A stretch of DNA of 64,000 nucleotides from Hydractinia symbiolongicarpus (GCF_029227915.1 NC_079884.1:2854001-2918000); one strand, 5' to 3'; counted from the stretch's first letter, positions 9,583-24,471 are shown. Notes: generated by a model not told the origin, from the letters alone. Numbers and translations: made by a program.

Positions 9583-12500
9583 GAGACAGTTTCAAAAACT
9601 CCATTTCATTGACTTTCTAACGGTGTCAATCCGTTTGAGTTGCAACGGTTGCGTCACACATTCGTACCAACATGTATTTAGTGATTTTTTTCCGATGTTA
9701 CTAAGTTGTATTGCTTCCAACAGTGAAACGATTGACTGTGGGACTTAATTGTACTGATTTTGGACATTCACTTTATAAATGTTATAAGTGAGACAATTGG
9801 ACTGCAAGAAATAACATTCTTTTTAATTTGACATGATTGTGGGAACTCAGCGGTTGCACAGGACCCTGTGGTAGCGATTCATTTAAAAATTTAGATAAAT
9901 AAGTCATTTTTACTGTGGGACCAATCCTAGCCGTTAGCGCGCGCTGAAGATAAAGAGACAGTTTTAAAAACTCCATTTCATTGACTTTCTAACGGTGTCA
10001 ATCTGTTTGAGTTACAACGGTGTCGTCACACATTCGTACCAACATGTATTTAGTGATTTTTTTCCGATGTTACTAAGTTGTATTGCTTCCAACAGTGAAA
10101 CGATTGACTGTGGGACTTAATTGAACTGATTTTGGACATTGACCTTATAAATGTTATAAGTGAGACAATTGGACTGCAAGAAATAACATTCTTTTTAATT
10201 AGACATGATTGTGGGAACTCAGCGATTACACTGGGCGCTGTGGTAACGCTTTGTTTAAAAATTAGGATAAATAAGTCATTTTTTACTGTGGGACCAATCC
10301 TAGCCGTTATCGCGCACTAAAAAAGTCGAGACAGTTTCAAAATTACATTTCATTGATTTTCTAACGGTGTCAATCCGTTTCAGTTACAACGGTTGCGTCA
10401 CATATTCGTACCAACATGTATTTAGTGATTTTTTTCGGATATTCCTAAGTTCTATCGCTTTCAACAGTGAAACGATTGACTTTGGGCCTTAATTGAACTG
10501 ATTTTGGACTTTGACCTTATAAATGTTATAAGTGAGACAATTGGACTGCAAGAAATAACATTCTTTTTAATTTGACATGATTGTGGGATCTCAGCGGTTG
10601 CACAGGACCCTGTGGTAGCGATTCATTTAAAAATTTAGATAAATAAGTCATTTTTACTGTGGGACCAATCCTAGCCGTTAGCGAGCGCTGAAGATATAGA
10701 GACAGTTTTAAAAACTCCATTTCATTGACTTTCTAACGGTGCCAATCCGTTTGAGTAACAACGGTGTCGTCACACATTCGTACCAACATGTATTTAGTGA
10801 TTTTTTTCCGATGTTACTAAGTTGTATTGCTTCCAACAGTGAAACGATTGACTGTGGGACTTAATTGAACTGATTTTGGACATTGACCTTATAAATGTTA
10901 TAAGTGAGACAATTGGACTGCAAGAAGTAACATTCTTTTTAATTTGACATGATTGTGGGAACTCAGCGATTACACTGGGCGCTGTGGTAACGCTTTATTT
11001 AAAAATTAGGATACATAAGTCATTTTTACTGTGGGACCAATCCTAGCCGTTATTGCGCGCTGAAGCAGTAGAGACAGTCTCAAAAGCTACATTTCATTGA
11101 TTTTCTAACGGTGTCAATCCGTTTCAGTTACAACGGTTGCGTCACATATTCGTACCAACATGTATTTAGTGATTTTTTTCGGATATTCCTAAGTTCTATC
11201 GCTTTCAACAGTGAAACGATTGACTTTGGGCCTTAATTGAACTGATTTTGGACTTTGACCTTATAAATGTTATAAATGAGTCATTTTGGCTACCAGAAAT
11301 GACATTCTTCTTAATTTGACATGATTGCTGGAACTCAGCGATTACACTGGGCGCTGTGGTAACGCTTTATTTAAAAATTATTATAAATAAGTCATTTTTT
11401 ACTGTGGGACCAATCCTAGCCGTTTTCGCGCCCTGAAGAAGTAGAGACAGTTTCAAAAGCTACATTTCATTGGTTTTCTAACGGTGTCAATCCGTTTGAG
11501 TTACAACGGTTGCGTTACACATTCGTACCAACATCAATTTAGTGACTTTTTTCCGATATTACTAAGTTGTATCGCTTTCAACAGTGAAACGATTGACTGT
11601 GGGACTTAATTGAACTGATTTTGGACTTTGACCTGATTAATGTGATAAATGAGTCATTTTGACTTAAAGAAATAACATTCTTCTTAATTTGACATGATTG
11701 CTGGAACTCAGCGATTACACTGGGCACTGTGGTAGCGCTTTATTTAAAAATTAAGATGAATAAGTCATTTTTTACTGTGGGAACAATTCTAGCCGTTAGT
11801 TCGCGCTGAAGAAATAGAGTCAACTTCAAAAACTACATTTCATTGACTTTCTAACGGTGTCAATCCGTTTGAGTTACAACGGTTGCGTCACACATTCGTA
11901 CCAACATGTATTTAGTGATTTTTTTCCGATATTCCTAAGTTGTATCGCTGACAACAGTCAAACGATTGACTGTGGGACTTAATTGAACTGATTTTGGACT
12001 TTGACCTTATAAATGTGATAAATGAGTCATTTTGACTACAAGAAATAACATTCTTCTTAATTTAACATGATTGCTGGAACTCAGCGATTACACTGGGCGC
12101 TGTGGTAACGCTTTGTTTAAAAATTAGGATAAATAAGTCATTTTTTACTGTGGGACCAATCCTAGCCGTTAGCGCGCGCTGAAGATATAGAGACAGTTTT
12201 AAAAACTCCATTTCATTGACTTTCTAACGGTGTCAATCCGTTTGAGTTACAACGGTGTCGTCACACATTCGTACCAACATGTATTTAGTGATTTTTTTCC
12301 GATGTTACTAAGTTGTATTGCTTCCAACAGTGAAACGATTGACTGTGGGACTTAATTGCACTGATTTTGGACTTTGACCTTATAAATGTTATAAATGAGT
12401 CATTTTGACTACCAGAAATGACATTCTTCTTAATTTGACATGATTGCTGGAACTCAGCGATTACACTGGGCGCTGTGGTAACGCTTTATTTAAAAATTAT

Positions 12501-15500
12501 TATAAATAAGTCATTTTTTACTGTGGGACCAATCCTAGCCGTTTTCGCGCCCTGAAGAAGTAGAGACAGTTTCAAAAGCTACATTTCATTGGTTTTCTAA
12601 CGGTGTCAATCCGTTTGAGTTACAACGGTTGCGTTACACATTCGTACCAACATCAATTTAGTGATTTTTTTCCGATATTACTAAGTTGTATCGCTTTCAA
12701 CAATGAAACGATTGACTGTGGGACTTAATTGAACTGATTTTGGACTTTGACCTAATTAATGTGATAAATGAGTCATTTTGACTTAAAGAAATAACATTCT
12801 TCTTAATTTGACATGATTGCTGGAACTCAGCGATTACACTGGGCACTGTGGTAGCGCTTTATTTAAAAATTAAGATGAATAAGTCATTTTTTACTGTGGG
12901 AACAATTCTAGCCGTTAGTTCGCGCTGAAGAAATAGAGTCAACTTCAAAAACTACATTTCATTGACTTTCTAACGGTGTCAATCCGTTTGAGTTACAACG
13001 GTTGCGTCACACATTCGTACCAACATGCATTTAGTGATTTTTTTCCGATATTCCTAAGTTGTATCGCTTACAACAGTCAAACGATTGACTGTGGGACTTA
13101 ATTGAACTGATTTTGGACTTTGACCTTATAAATGTGATAAATGAGTCATTTTGACTACAAGAAATAACATTCTTCTTAATTTAACATGATTGCTGGAACT
13201 CAGCGATTACACTGGGCGCTGTGGTAACGCTTTGTTTAAAAATTAGGATAAATAAGTCATTTTTTACTGTGGGACCAATCCTAGCCGTTATCGCGCACTA
13301 AAAAAGTCGAGACAGTTTCAAAATTACATTTCATTGATTTTCTAACGGTGTCAATCCGTTTCAGTTACAACGGTTGCGTCACATATTCGTACCAACATGT
13401 ATTTAGTGATTTTTTTCGGATATTCCTAAGTTCTATCGCTTTCAACAGTGAAACGATTGACTTTGGGCCTTAATTGAACTGATTTTGGACTTTGACCTTA
13501 TAAATGTTATAAGTGAGACAATTGGACTCCAAGAAATAAGATTCTTCTTAATTTGACATGATTGTGGGAACTCAGCGGTTGCACAGGACCCTGTGGTAGC
13601 GATTCATTTAAAAATTTTGATAAATAAGTCATTTTTACTGTGGGACCAATCCTAGCCGTTAGCGCGCGCTGAAGATATAGAGACAGTTTTAAAAACTCCA
13701 TTTCATTAACTTTCTAACGGTGTCAATCCGTTTGAGTTACAACGGTGTCGTCACACATTCGTACCAACATGTATTTAGTGATTTTTTTCCGATGTTACTA
13801 AGTTATTTTGCTTCCAACAGTGAAACGATTGACTGTGGGACTTAATTGCACTGATTTTGGACATTGCCTTATAAATATTATAAGTGAGACAATTGGACTG
13901 CAAGAAATAACATTCTTTTTAATTTGACATGATTGTGGGATCTCAGCGGTTGCACAGGACCCTGTGGTAGCGATTCATTTAAAAATTTAGATAAATAAGT
14001 CATTTTTTCTGTGGGACCAATCCTAGCCGTTAGCGAGCGCTGAAGATATAGAGACAGTTTTAAAAACTCCATTTCATTGACTTTCTAACGGTGCCAATCC
14101 GTTTGAGTAACAACGGTGTCGTCACACATTCGTACCAACATGTATTTAGTGTTTTTTTTCCGATGTTACTAAGTTGTATTGCTTCCAACAGTGAAACGAT
14201 TGACTGTGGGACTTAATTGAACTGATTTTGGACATTGACCTTATAATGTTATAAGTGAGACAATTGGACTGCAAGAAGTAACATTCTTTTTAATTTGACA
14301 TGATTGTGGGAACTCAGCGATTACACTGGGCGCTGTGGTAACGCTTTATTTAAAAATTAGGATAAATAAGTCATTTTTACTGTGGGACCAATCCTAGCCG
14401 TTATTGCGCGCTGAAGCAGTAGAGACAGTCTCAAAAGCTACATTTCATTGATTTTCTAACGGTGTCAATCCGTTTGAGTTACAACGGATGCGTCACACAT
14501 TCGTAACAACATGTATTTAGTGATTTTTTTCCGATATTACTAAGTTGTATTGCTTTTAACAGTGAAACGATTGACTGTGGGACTTAATTGAACTGATTTT
14601 GGACTTTGACCTTATAAATGTTATAAATGAGTCATTTTGACTACCAGAAATGACATTCTTCTTAATTTGACATGATTGCTGGAACTCAGCGATTACACTG
14701 GGCGCTGTGGTAACGCTTTATTTAAAAATTATTATAAATAAGTCATTTTTTACTGTGGGACCAATCCTAGCCGTTTTCGCGCCCTGAAGAAGTAGAGACA
14801 GTTTCAAAAGCTACATTTCATTGGTTTTCTAACGGCGTCAATCCGTTTGAGTTACAACGGTTGCGTTACACATTCGTACCAACATCAATTTAGTGATTTT
14901 TTTCCGATATTACTAAGTTGTATCGCTTTCAACAGTGAAACGATTGACTGTGGGACTTAATTGAACTGATTTTGGACTTTGATCTGATTAATGTGATAAA
15001 TGAGTCATTTTGACTTAAAGAAATAACATTCTTCTTAATTTGACATGATTGCTGGAACTCAGCGATTACACTGGGCACTGTGGTAGCGCTTTATTTAAAA
15101 ATTAAGATGAATAAGTCATTTTTTACTGTGGGAACAATTCTAGCCGTTAGTTCGCGCTGAAGAAATAGAGTCAACTTCAAAAACTACATTTCATTGACTT
15201 TCTAACGGTGTCAATCCGTTTGAGTTACAACGGTTGCGTCACACATTCGTACCAACATGTATTTAGTGATTTTTTTCCGATATTCCTAAGTTGTATCGCT
15301 TACAACAGTCAAACGATTGACTGTGGGACTTAATTGAACTGATTTTGGACTTTGACCTTATAAATGTGATAAATGAGTCATTTTGACTACAAGAAATAAC
15401 ATTCTTCTTAATTTAACATGATTGCTGGAACTCAGCGATTACACTGGGCACTGTGGTAGCGCTTTATTTAAAAATTAAGATGAATAAGTCATTTTTTACT

Positions 15501-15540
15501 GTGGGAACAATTCTAGCCGTTAGTTTGCGCTGAAGAAATA
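9583..15540 (+). repeat. Higher-order block with 1119-bp and 3351-bp periods
   Basis: Landmarks are at 9583, 9955, 10328, 10699, 11071, 11444, 11817, 12190, 12563, 12936, 13309, 13680, 14051, 14422, 14795 and 15168. Five monomers (9955, 10699, 12190, 13680, 14051) carry GTGTCGTCACAC in place of GTTGCGTCACAC. The monomers at 11817, 12936 and 15168 begin GAGTCAACTTC, and 15541 has the related GAGTCAGCTTC. The monomers at 10328 and 13309 begin GTCGAGACAG. Paired offsets are 1119 bp (11444/12563, 11817/12936), 2981 bp (10328/13309) and 3351-3352 bp (10699/14051, 11071/14422, 11444/14795, 11817/15168). The order is therefore a reshuffled nine-monomer unit with a nested trimer duplication. Confidence 0.85.
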
Positions 15541-17774
15541 GAGTCAGCTTCAAAAACTACATTTCATAGACTTTCTAACGGTGTCAATCCGTTTGAGTTA
15601 CAACGGTTGCGTCACACATTCGTACCAACATGTATTTAGTGATTTTTTTCCGATATTCCTAAGTTGTATCGCTTACAACAGTCAAACGATTGACTGTGGG
15701 ACTTAATTGAACTGATTTTGGACTTTGACCTTGTAAATGTGATAAATGAGTCATTTTGACTACAAGAAATAACATTCTTCTTAAGTTGACATTATTTCTG
15801 GAACTCAGCGATTACACTAGGCGCTGTGGTAACGCTTTATTTAAAAATTAAGATAAATAAGACATTTTCTACTGTGGGACCAATCCTAGCCGTTAGGGCG
15901 CGCTGAAGATATAGAGACAGTTTCAAAAACTCCATTTCATTGACTTTCTAACGGTGTCAATCCATTTGAGCTACAACGGTTGCGTCACACATTCGTACCA
16001 TCATGCACTTAACGATGTTTTTCGGATATTCCTAAGTTGTATCGCTTTCAACAGTGAAACGATTGACTGTGGGACTTAATTGAACTTATTGTGGACTTTC
16101 ACCTTATAAATGTCATAAATGAGTCATTTTGACTACGAGAAATAACATTCTTCTTAATTTGACATGATTGTGGGAACTCAACGGTTGCACAGGACCTTGT
16201 GGTAGCCATTCATTTAAAAATTTAGATAAATAAGTCATTTTTACTGTGGGACCAATCCTAGCTGTTAGCGCGCACTGAAGATATAGAGACAGTTTCAAAA
16301 ACTCCATTTCATTGACTTTCTAACGGTGTCAATCCGTTTGAGTTACAACGGTTGCGTCACACATTCGTACCAACATGTATTTGGTGATTTTTTTCGGATA
16401 TTCCTAAGTTGTATCGCTTACAACAGTCAAACGATTGACTGTGGGACTTAATTGAACTGATTTTGGACTTTGACCTTGTAAATGTGATAAATGAGTCATT
16501 TTGACTACAAGAAATAACATTCTTCTTAATTTGACATGATTGTGGGCACTCAGTGGTTGCACAGAACCCTGTGGTAGTGATTCATTTAAAAATTTAGATA
16601 AATAAGTCATTTTTACTGTGGGACCAATCCTAGCCGTTAGCGCGCGCTGAAGATATAGAGACAGTTTCAAAAACTCCATTTCATTGACTTTCTAACGGTG
16701 TCAATACGTTTGAGTTACAATGGTTGCGTCACACATTCGTACCAACATGTATTTAGTGATTTTTTTCCGATATTACTAAATTGTATCGCTTTCAACAGTG
16801 AAACGATTGACTGTGGGACTTAATTGAACTGATTTTGGACTTTGACCTTATAAATATGAGAAGTGAGTCATTTTGACTACAATAAATAACATTCTTCTTA
16901 AGTTGACATGATTTCTGGAACTCAGCGATTACACTAGGCGCTGTGGTAACGCTTTATTTAAAAATTAAGATAAATAAGACATTTTCTACTGTGGGATCAA
17001 TCCTAGCCGTTAGGGCGCGCTGAAGATATAGAGACAGTTTCAAAAACTCCATTTCATTGACTTTCTAACGGTGTCAATCCATTTGAGCTACAACGGTTGC
17101 GTCACACATTCGTACCATCATGCACTTAACGATGTTTTTCGGATATTCCTAAGTTGTATCGCTTTCAACAGTGAAACGATTGACTGTGGGACTTAATTGA
17201 ACTTATTGTGGACTTTGACCTTATAAATGTCATAAATGAGTCATTTTGACTACGAGAAATAACATTCTTCTTAATTTGACATGATTGTGGGAACTCAACG
17301 GTTGCACAGGACCTTGTGGTAGCGATTAATTTAAAAATTTAGATAAATAAGTCATTTTTACTGTGGGACCAATCCTAGCTGTTAGCGCGCGCTGAAGATA
17401 TAGAGACAGTTTCAAAAACTCCATTTCATTGACTTTCTAACGGTGTCAATCCGTTTGAGTTACAACGGTTGCGTCACACATTCGTACCAACATGTATTTG
17501 GTGATTTTTTTCGGATATTCCTAAGTTGTATCGCTTACAACAGTCAAACGATTGACTGTGGTACTTAATTGAACTGATTTTGGACTTTGACCTTATAAAT
17601 GTTATAGATGAGTTGTTTTGACTACAAGAAATAATTTCTTCTTAATTTGACATGATTGCTGGAACTCAGCGATTACACTGGGCGCTGTGGTAACGCTTTA
17701 TATAAAAATTATGATAAATCAGTCATTTTTTACTGTGGCACCAATCCTAGCCGTTATCGCGCGCTGAAGAAGTA
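15541..17774 (+). repeat. Three-monomer higher-order repeat, 1117 bp
   Basis: Landmarks are at 15541, 15914, 16286, 16658, 17031 and 17403. The pairs 15914/17031 and 16286/17403 are 1117 bp apart and share rare marks: TTAGGGCGCGCTGAAG just before the landmark, CCATTTGAGCTACAACGG, and CATCATGCACTTAACGATG. The duplicated tract runs from about 15780 to 16450 and from about 16900 to 17565. Confidence 0.85.
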
Positions 17775-20700
17775 GAGACAGTTTCAAAAGCTACATTTCC
17801 TTGATTTTCTAACAGTGTCAATCCGTTTGAGTTACAACGGTTGCGTCACACATTCGTACCAACATGTATTTAGTGATTTTTTTCCGATATTACTAAGTTG
17901 TATCGCTTTCAACAGTGAAACCATTGACTGTGGGACCTAATTGAACTGATTTTGGACTTTGACCTTATAAATGTGATAAATAAGTCATTTTGACTACAAG
18001 AAATAACATTCTTCTTAATTTGACATGATTGTGGGAACTCAGCTGCTGCACAGGACCCTGTGGTAGCGATTCATAAAAAATTTAGATAAATAAGTCATTT
18101 TATACTGTGGGACCAATCCTAGCCGTTATCGCGCGCTGAAGAAGTAGAGACAGTTTCAAAAACAAAATTTCAATGATTTTCTAACGGTGTCAATCCGTTT
18201 GAGTTACAACGGTTGCGTCACACATTCGTACCAACATGTATTTAGTGATTTTTTTCCGATATTCCTAAGTTGTATAGCTTACAACAGTCAAACGTTTGAC
18301 TGTGGGACTTAATTGAACTGATTTTGGACTTTGACCTTATAAATGTGATAAATGAGTCATTTTGACTACAAGAAATAACATTCTTCTTAATTTGACATGA
18401 TTGCTGGAACTCAGCGATTACACTGGGCGCTGTGGTAACGCTTTATTTAAAAATTATGATAAATAAATCATTTTTTACTGTGGGACCAATCCTAGCCGTT
18501 ATCGCGCGCTGAAGAAGTAGAGACAGTTTCAAAAGCTACATTTCATTGATTTTCTAACGGTGTCAATCCGTTTGAGTTACAACGGTTGCGTCACACATTC
18601 GTACCAACATGTATTTAGTGATTTTTTTCCGATATTGCTAAGTTGTATCGCTTTCAACAGTCAAACGATTGACTGTGGGACTTAATTGAACTGATTTTGG
18701 ACTTTGACCTTACAAATGTTATAAATGAGTCATTTTGACTACAAGAAATAACATTCTTCTTAATTTGACATGATTGCTGGAACTCAGCGATTACACTGTG
18801 CGCTGTTGTAACGCTTTATTTAAAAATTAAGAGAAATAAGTCATTTTATACTGTGGGACCAATCTTAGCCGTTATCGCGTGCTGAAGAAGTAGAGACAGT
18901 TTCAAAAACTACATTTCATTGATTTTCTAACGGTGTCAATCCGTTTGAGTTACAACGGTTGCGTCACATATTCGTACCAACATGTACTTAGTGATTTTCT
19001 TCCGATATTACTAACTTGCATCGCTTTTAACAAAGAAACGATTGACTGTGGGACTTAATTGAACTGATTTTGGACTTTGACCTTATAAATGTTATAAATG
19101 AGTCATTTTGACTACAAGAAATAACATTCTTCATAATTTGACATGATTGCTTGAACTCAGCGATTACACTGGGCGCTGTGGTAACGCTTTATTTAAAAAT
19201 TATGGTAAATAAATCATTTTTTACTGTGGGACCAATCCTAGCCGTTATCGCGCGCTGAAGAAGTAGAGACAGTCTCAAAAGCTACAATTCATTGATTCTC
19301 TAACGGTGTCAATCCGTTTGAGTTACAACGGTTGCGTCACACATTCGTACCAACATGTATTTAGTGATTTTTTTCCGATATTACTAAGTTGTATCGCTTT
19401 CAACAGTGAAACGATTGACTGTGGGACCTACTTGAACTGATTTTGGACTTTGACTTTATAAATGTGATAAATGAGTCATTTTGACTACAAGAAATAACAT
19501 TCTTCTTAATTTGACATGATTGTGGGAACTCAACGGTTGCACAGGACCCTGTGGTAGCGATTCATAAAAAAATTAGATGAATAAGTCATTTTTACTGTGG
19601 GACCAATCCTAGCCATTAGCGCGCGCTGAAGATATAGAGACAGTTTCAAAAACTCCATTTCATTGACTTTCTAACGGTGTCAATCCGTTTGAGGTACAAC
19701 GGTTGCGTCACACATTCGTACCAACATGTATTTGCTGATTTTTTTCGGATATTCCTAAGTTGTATCGCTTACAACAGTCAAACGATTGACTGTGGGACTT
19801 AATTGAACTGATTTTGGACTTTGACCTTATAAATGTTATAAATGAGTCGTTTTGACTACAAGAAATAACATTCTTCTTAATTTGACATGATTGCTGGAAC
19901 TCAGCGATTACACTGGGCGCTGTGGTAACGCTTTATATAAAAATTATGATAAATAAGTCATTTTTAACTGTGGGACCAATCCTAGCCGTTATAGCGCGGT
20001 GAAAAAGTAGATACAGTTTCAAAAGTTACACTTCAATGATTTTCTAACGGTGTCAATCCGTTTGAGTTACAACGGTTGCGTCACACATTCGTACCAACAT
20101 GTATTTAGTGATTTTTTTCCGATATTACTAAGTTGTATCGCTTTCAACAGTGAAACGATTGACTGTGGGACCTAATTGAACTGATTTTGGACTTTGACCT
20201 TATAAATGTGATAAATAAGTCATTTTGACTACAAGAAATAACATTCTTCTTAATTTGACATGATTGTTGGAACTCAGCTGCTGCACAGGACCCTGTGGTA
20301 GCGATTAATAAAAAATTTAGATGAATAAGTCATTTTTACTGTGGGACCAATCCTAGCCGTAGCGCGCGCTGAAGATATAAAGACAGTTTCAAAAACTCCA
20401 TTTCATTGACTTTCTAACGGTGTCAATCGGTTTGAGTTACAACGGTTGCGTTACACATTCGTACCAACATGTATTTAGTGATTTTTTTCGGATATTCCTA
20501 AGTTGTATCGCTTTCAACAGTCAAACGATTGACTGTGGGACTTAATTGAACTGATTTTGGACTTTGACCTTATAAATGTGATAAATGAGTCATTTTGACT
20601 ACAAGAAATAACATTCTTCTTAATTTGACATGATTGCTGGAACTCAGCGATTACACTGGGCGCTGTTGTAACCCTTTATTTAAAAATTAAGATAAATAAG

Positions 20701-22610
20701 TCATTTTATACTGTGGGACCAATCCTAGCCGTTATCGCGCGGTGAAGAAGTAGAGACAGTTTCAAAAGTTACACTTCAATGATTTTCTAACGGTGTCAAT
20801 CCGTTTGAGTTACAACGGTTGCGTCACACATTCGTAGCATCATGCACTTAACGATGTTTTTCGGATATTCCTAAGTTGTATCGCTTTCAACAGTCAAACG
20901 AATGACTGTGGGACTTAATTGAACTTATTTTGGACTTTGACCTTATAAATGTAATAAATAAGTCATTTTGACTACAAGAAATAACATTCTTCTTAATTTG
21001 ACATGATTGTGGGAACTCAGCTGCTGCACAGGACCCTGTGGTAGTGATTCATAAAAAATTTAGATGAATAAGTCATTTTTACTGTGGGACCAATCCTAGC
21101 CGTTAGCGCGCGCAGAAGATATAGAGACAGTTTCAAAAACTCCATTTCATTGACTTTCTAACGGTGTCAATACGTTTGAGTTACAATGGTTGCGTCACAC
21201 ATTCGTACCAACATGTATTTAGTGATTTTTTTCGGATATTCCTAAGTTGTATCGCTTTCAACAGTCAAACGATTGACTGTGGGACTTAATTGAACTGATT
21301 TTGGTCTTTGACCTTACAAATGTTATAAATGAGTCATTTTGACTACAAGAAATAACATTCTTCTTAATTTGACATGATTGCTGGAACTCAGCGATTACAC
21401 TGGGCGCTGTTGTAACGCTTTATTTAAAAATTAAGATAAATTAGTCATTTTATACTGTGGGACCAATCCTAGCCGTTATCGCGCGCTGAAGAAGTAGAGA
21501 CAGTTTCAAAAACTACATTTCATTGATTTTCTAACGGTGTCAATCCGTTTGAGTTACAACGGTTGCGTCACATATTCGTACCAACATGTACTTAGTGATT
21601 TTCTTCCGATATTACTAACTTGCATCGCTTTTAACGAAGAAACGATTGACTGTGGGACTTAATTGAACTGATTTTGGACTTTGACCTTATAAATGTTATA
21701 AATGAGTCATTTTGACTACAAGAAATAACATTCTTCTTAATTTGACATGATTGCTGGAACTCAGCGATTACACTGGGCGCTGTGGTAACGCTTTATTTAA
21801 AAATTATGGTAAATAAATCATTTTTTACTGTGGGACCAATCCTAGCCGTTTTCGCGCGCTGAATAAGTAGAGACAGTCTCAAAAGCTACAATTCATTGAT
21901 TTTCTATCGGTGTCAATCCGTTTGATTTACAACGGTTGCGTCACACATTCGTACCAACATGTATTTAGTGATTTTTTTCCGATATTACTAAGTTGTATCG
22001 CTTTCAACAGTGAAACGATTGACTGTGGGACCTACTTGAACTGATTTTGGACTTTGACTTTATAAATGTGATAAATGAGTCATTTTGACTACAAGAAATA
22101 ACATTCTTCTTAATTTGACATGACTGTGGGAACTCAACGGTTGCACAGAACCCTGTGGTAGCGATTCATTTAAAAATGTAGATAAATAAGTCATTTTTAC
22201 TGTGGGACCAATCCTAGCTGTTAGCGCGCGCTAAAGATGTAGAGACAGTTTCAAAAACTCCATTTCATTGACTTTCTAACGGTGTCAATCCGTTTGAGTT
22301 ACAACGGTTGCGTCACACATTCGTACCAACATTTTTGCTGATTTTTTTCGGATATTCCTAAGTTGTATCGCTTACAACAGTCAAACGATTGACTGTGGGA
22401 CCTAATTGAACTGATTTTGGACTTTGACCTTATAAATGTGATAAATAAGTCATTTTGACTACAAGAAATAACATTCTTCTTAATTTGACATGATTGTGGG
22501 AACTCAGCTGCTGCACAGGACCCTGTGGTAGCGATTCATAAAAAATTTAGATGAATAAGTCATTTTTACTGTGGGACCAATCCTAGCCGTTAGCGCGCGC
22601 TGAAGATATA
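17775..22610 (+). repeat. Mixed block with a tract repeated 2604 bp apart
   Basis: Landmarks are at 17775, 18147, 18520, 18893, 19266, 19637, 20010, 20380, 20753, 21124, 21497, 21870 and 22242. Three monomers near 18680-19797 recur near 21285-22400 (offset 2604-2605). They are a CTTGCATCG-type monomer, one beginning GTCTCAAAAGCTACAATTC, and one with ATTTTTTTCGG near a TGCTGA word. The same trio reappears in the 8-monomer block. The pair 20380/20753 is the dimeric unit that is amplified just downstream. Confidence 0.8.
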
Positions 22611-24471
22611 AAGACAGTTTCAAAAACACCATTTCATTGACTTTCTAAAGGTGTTAATCGGTTTGAGTTACAACGGTTGCGTCACACATTCGTACCAACA
22701 TGTATTTAGTGATTTTTTTCCGATATTCCTAAGTTGTATCGCTTTCAACAGTCAAACGATTGACTGTGGGACTTAATTGAACTGATTTTGGACTTTGACC
22801 TTATAAATGTTATAAATGAGTCATTTTGACTACAAGAAATAACATTCTTCTTAATTTGACATGATTGCTGGAACTCAGCGATTACACTGGGCGCTGTTGT
22901 AACGCTTTATTTAAAAATTAAGATAAATAAGTCATTTTATACTGTGGGACCAATCCTAGCCGTTATCGCGCGGTGAAGAAGTAGAGACAGTTTCAAAAGT
23001 TACACTTCAATGATTTTCTAACGGTGTCAATCCGTTTGAGTTACAACGGTTGCGTCACACATTCGTACCAACATGTATTTAGTGATTTTTTTCCGATATT
23101 ACTAAGTTGTATCGCTTTCAACAGTGAAACGATTGACTGTGGGACCTAATTGAACTGATTTTGGACTTTGACCTTATAAATGTGATAAATAAGTCATTTT
23201 GACTACAAGAAATAACATTCTTCTTAATTTGACATGATTGTGGGAACTCAGCTGCTGCACAGGACCCTGTGGTAGCGATTCATAAAAAATTTAAATGAAT
23301 AAGTCATTTTTACTGTGGGACCAATCCTAGCCGTTAGCGCGCGCTGAAGATATAAAGACAGTTTCAAAAACTCCATTTCATTGATTTTCTAACGGTGTTA
23401 ATCGGTTTGAGTTACAACGGTTGCGTCACACATTCGTACCAACATGTATTTAGTGATTTTTTTCCGATATTCCTAAGTTGTATCGCTTTCAACAGTCAAA
23501 CGATTGACTGTGGGACTTAATTGAACTGATTTTGGACTTTGACCTTATAAATGTTATAAATGAGTCATTTTGACTACAAGAAATAACATTCTTCTTAATT
23601 TGACATGATTGCTGGAACTCAGCGATTACACTGGGCACTGTTGTAACGCTTTATTTAAAAATTAAGATAAATAAGTCATTTTATACTGTGGGACCAATCC
23701 TAGCCGTTATCGCGCGGTGAAGAAGTAGAGACAGTTTCAAAAGTTACACTTCAATGATTTTCTAACGGTGTCAATCCGTTTGAGTTACAACGGTTGCGTC
23801 ACACATTCGTACCAACATGTATTTAGTGATTTTTTTCCGATATTACTAAGTTGTATCGCTTTCAACAGTGAAACGATTGACTGTGGGACCTAATTGAACT
23901 GATTTTGGACTTTGACCTTATAAATGTGATAAATAAGTCATTTTGACTACAAGAAATAACATTCTTCTTAATTTGACATGATTGTGGGAACTCAGCTGCT
24001 GCACAGCACCCTGTGGTAGCGATTCATAAAAAATTTAAATGAATAAGTCATTTTTACTGTGGGACCAATCCTAGCCGTTAGCGCGCGCTGAAGATATAAA
24101 GACAGTTTCAAAAACTCCATTTCATTGACTTTCTAACGGTGTTAATCGGTTTGAGTTACAACGGTTGCGTCACACATTCGTACCAACATGTATTTAGTGA
24201 TTTTTTTCCGATATTCCTAAGTTGTATCGCTTTCAACAGTCAAACGATTGACTGTGGGACTTAATTGAACTGATTTTGGACTTTGACCTTATAAATGTTA
24301 TAAGTGAGACAATTGGACTCCAAGAAATAACATTCTTCTTAATTTGACATGATTGCTGGAACTCAGCGATTACACTGGGCGCTGTTGTAACGCTTTATTT
24401 AAAAATTAAGATAAATAAGTCATTTTATACTGTGGGACCAATCCTAGCCGTTATCGCGCGGTGAAGAAGTA
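22611..24471 (+). repeat. Dimeric higher-order repeat, 744 bp
   Basis: Landmarks are at 22611, 22984, 23355, 23728 and 24099. Monomers of two classes alternate. The AAGACAG class has GTGTTAATCGG, at 22651, 23395 and 24139 (exactly 744 bp apart), and the GATTACACTGGGCGCTG module. The GAGACAG class has GTTACACTTCAATG and the CTGCTGCACAGG module. Copies differ by only a few bases, for example TAAAGG against TAACGG and GGGCGCTG against GGGCACTG. Near 24302 the third copy switches to the variant GTGAGACAATTGGACTCC, which marks the end of the homogeneous dimer tract. Confidence 0.88.

Noticed and set aside
10132-10320. Forward-strand open frame of 62 codons
   Set aside because: It is a single chance opening in one monomer, caused by the TTAATTAGACATG and GCGCACTAAAAA variants. 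I see no equivalent in neighbouring monomers and no coding features.
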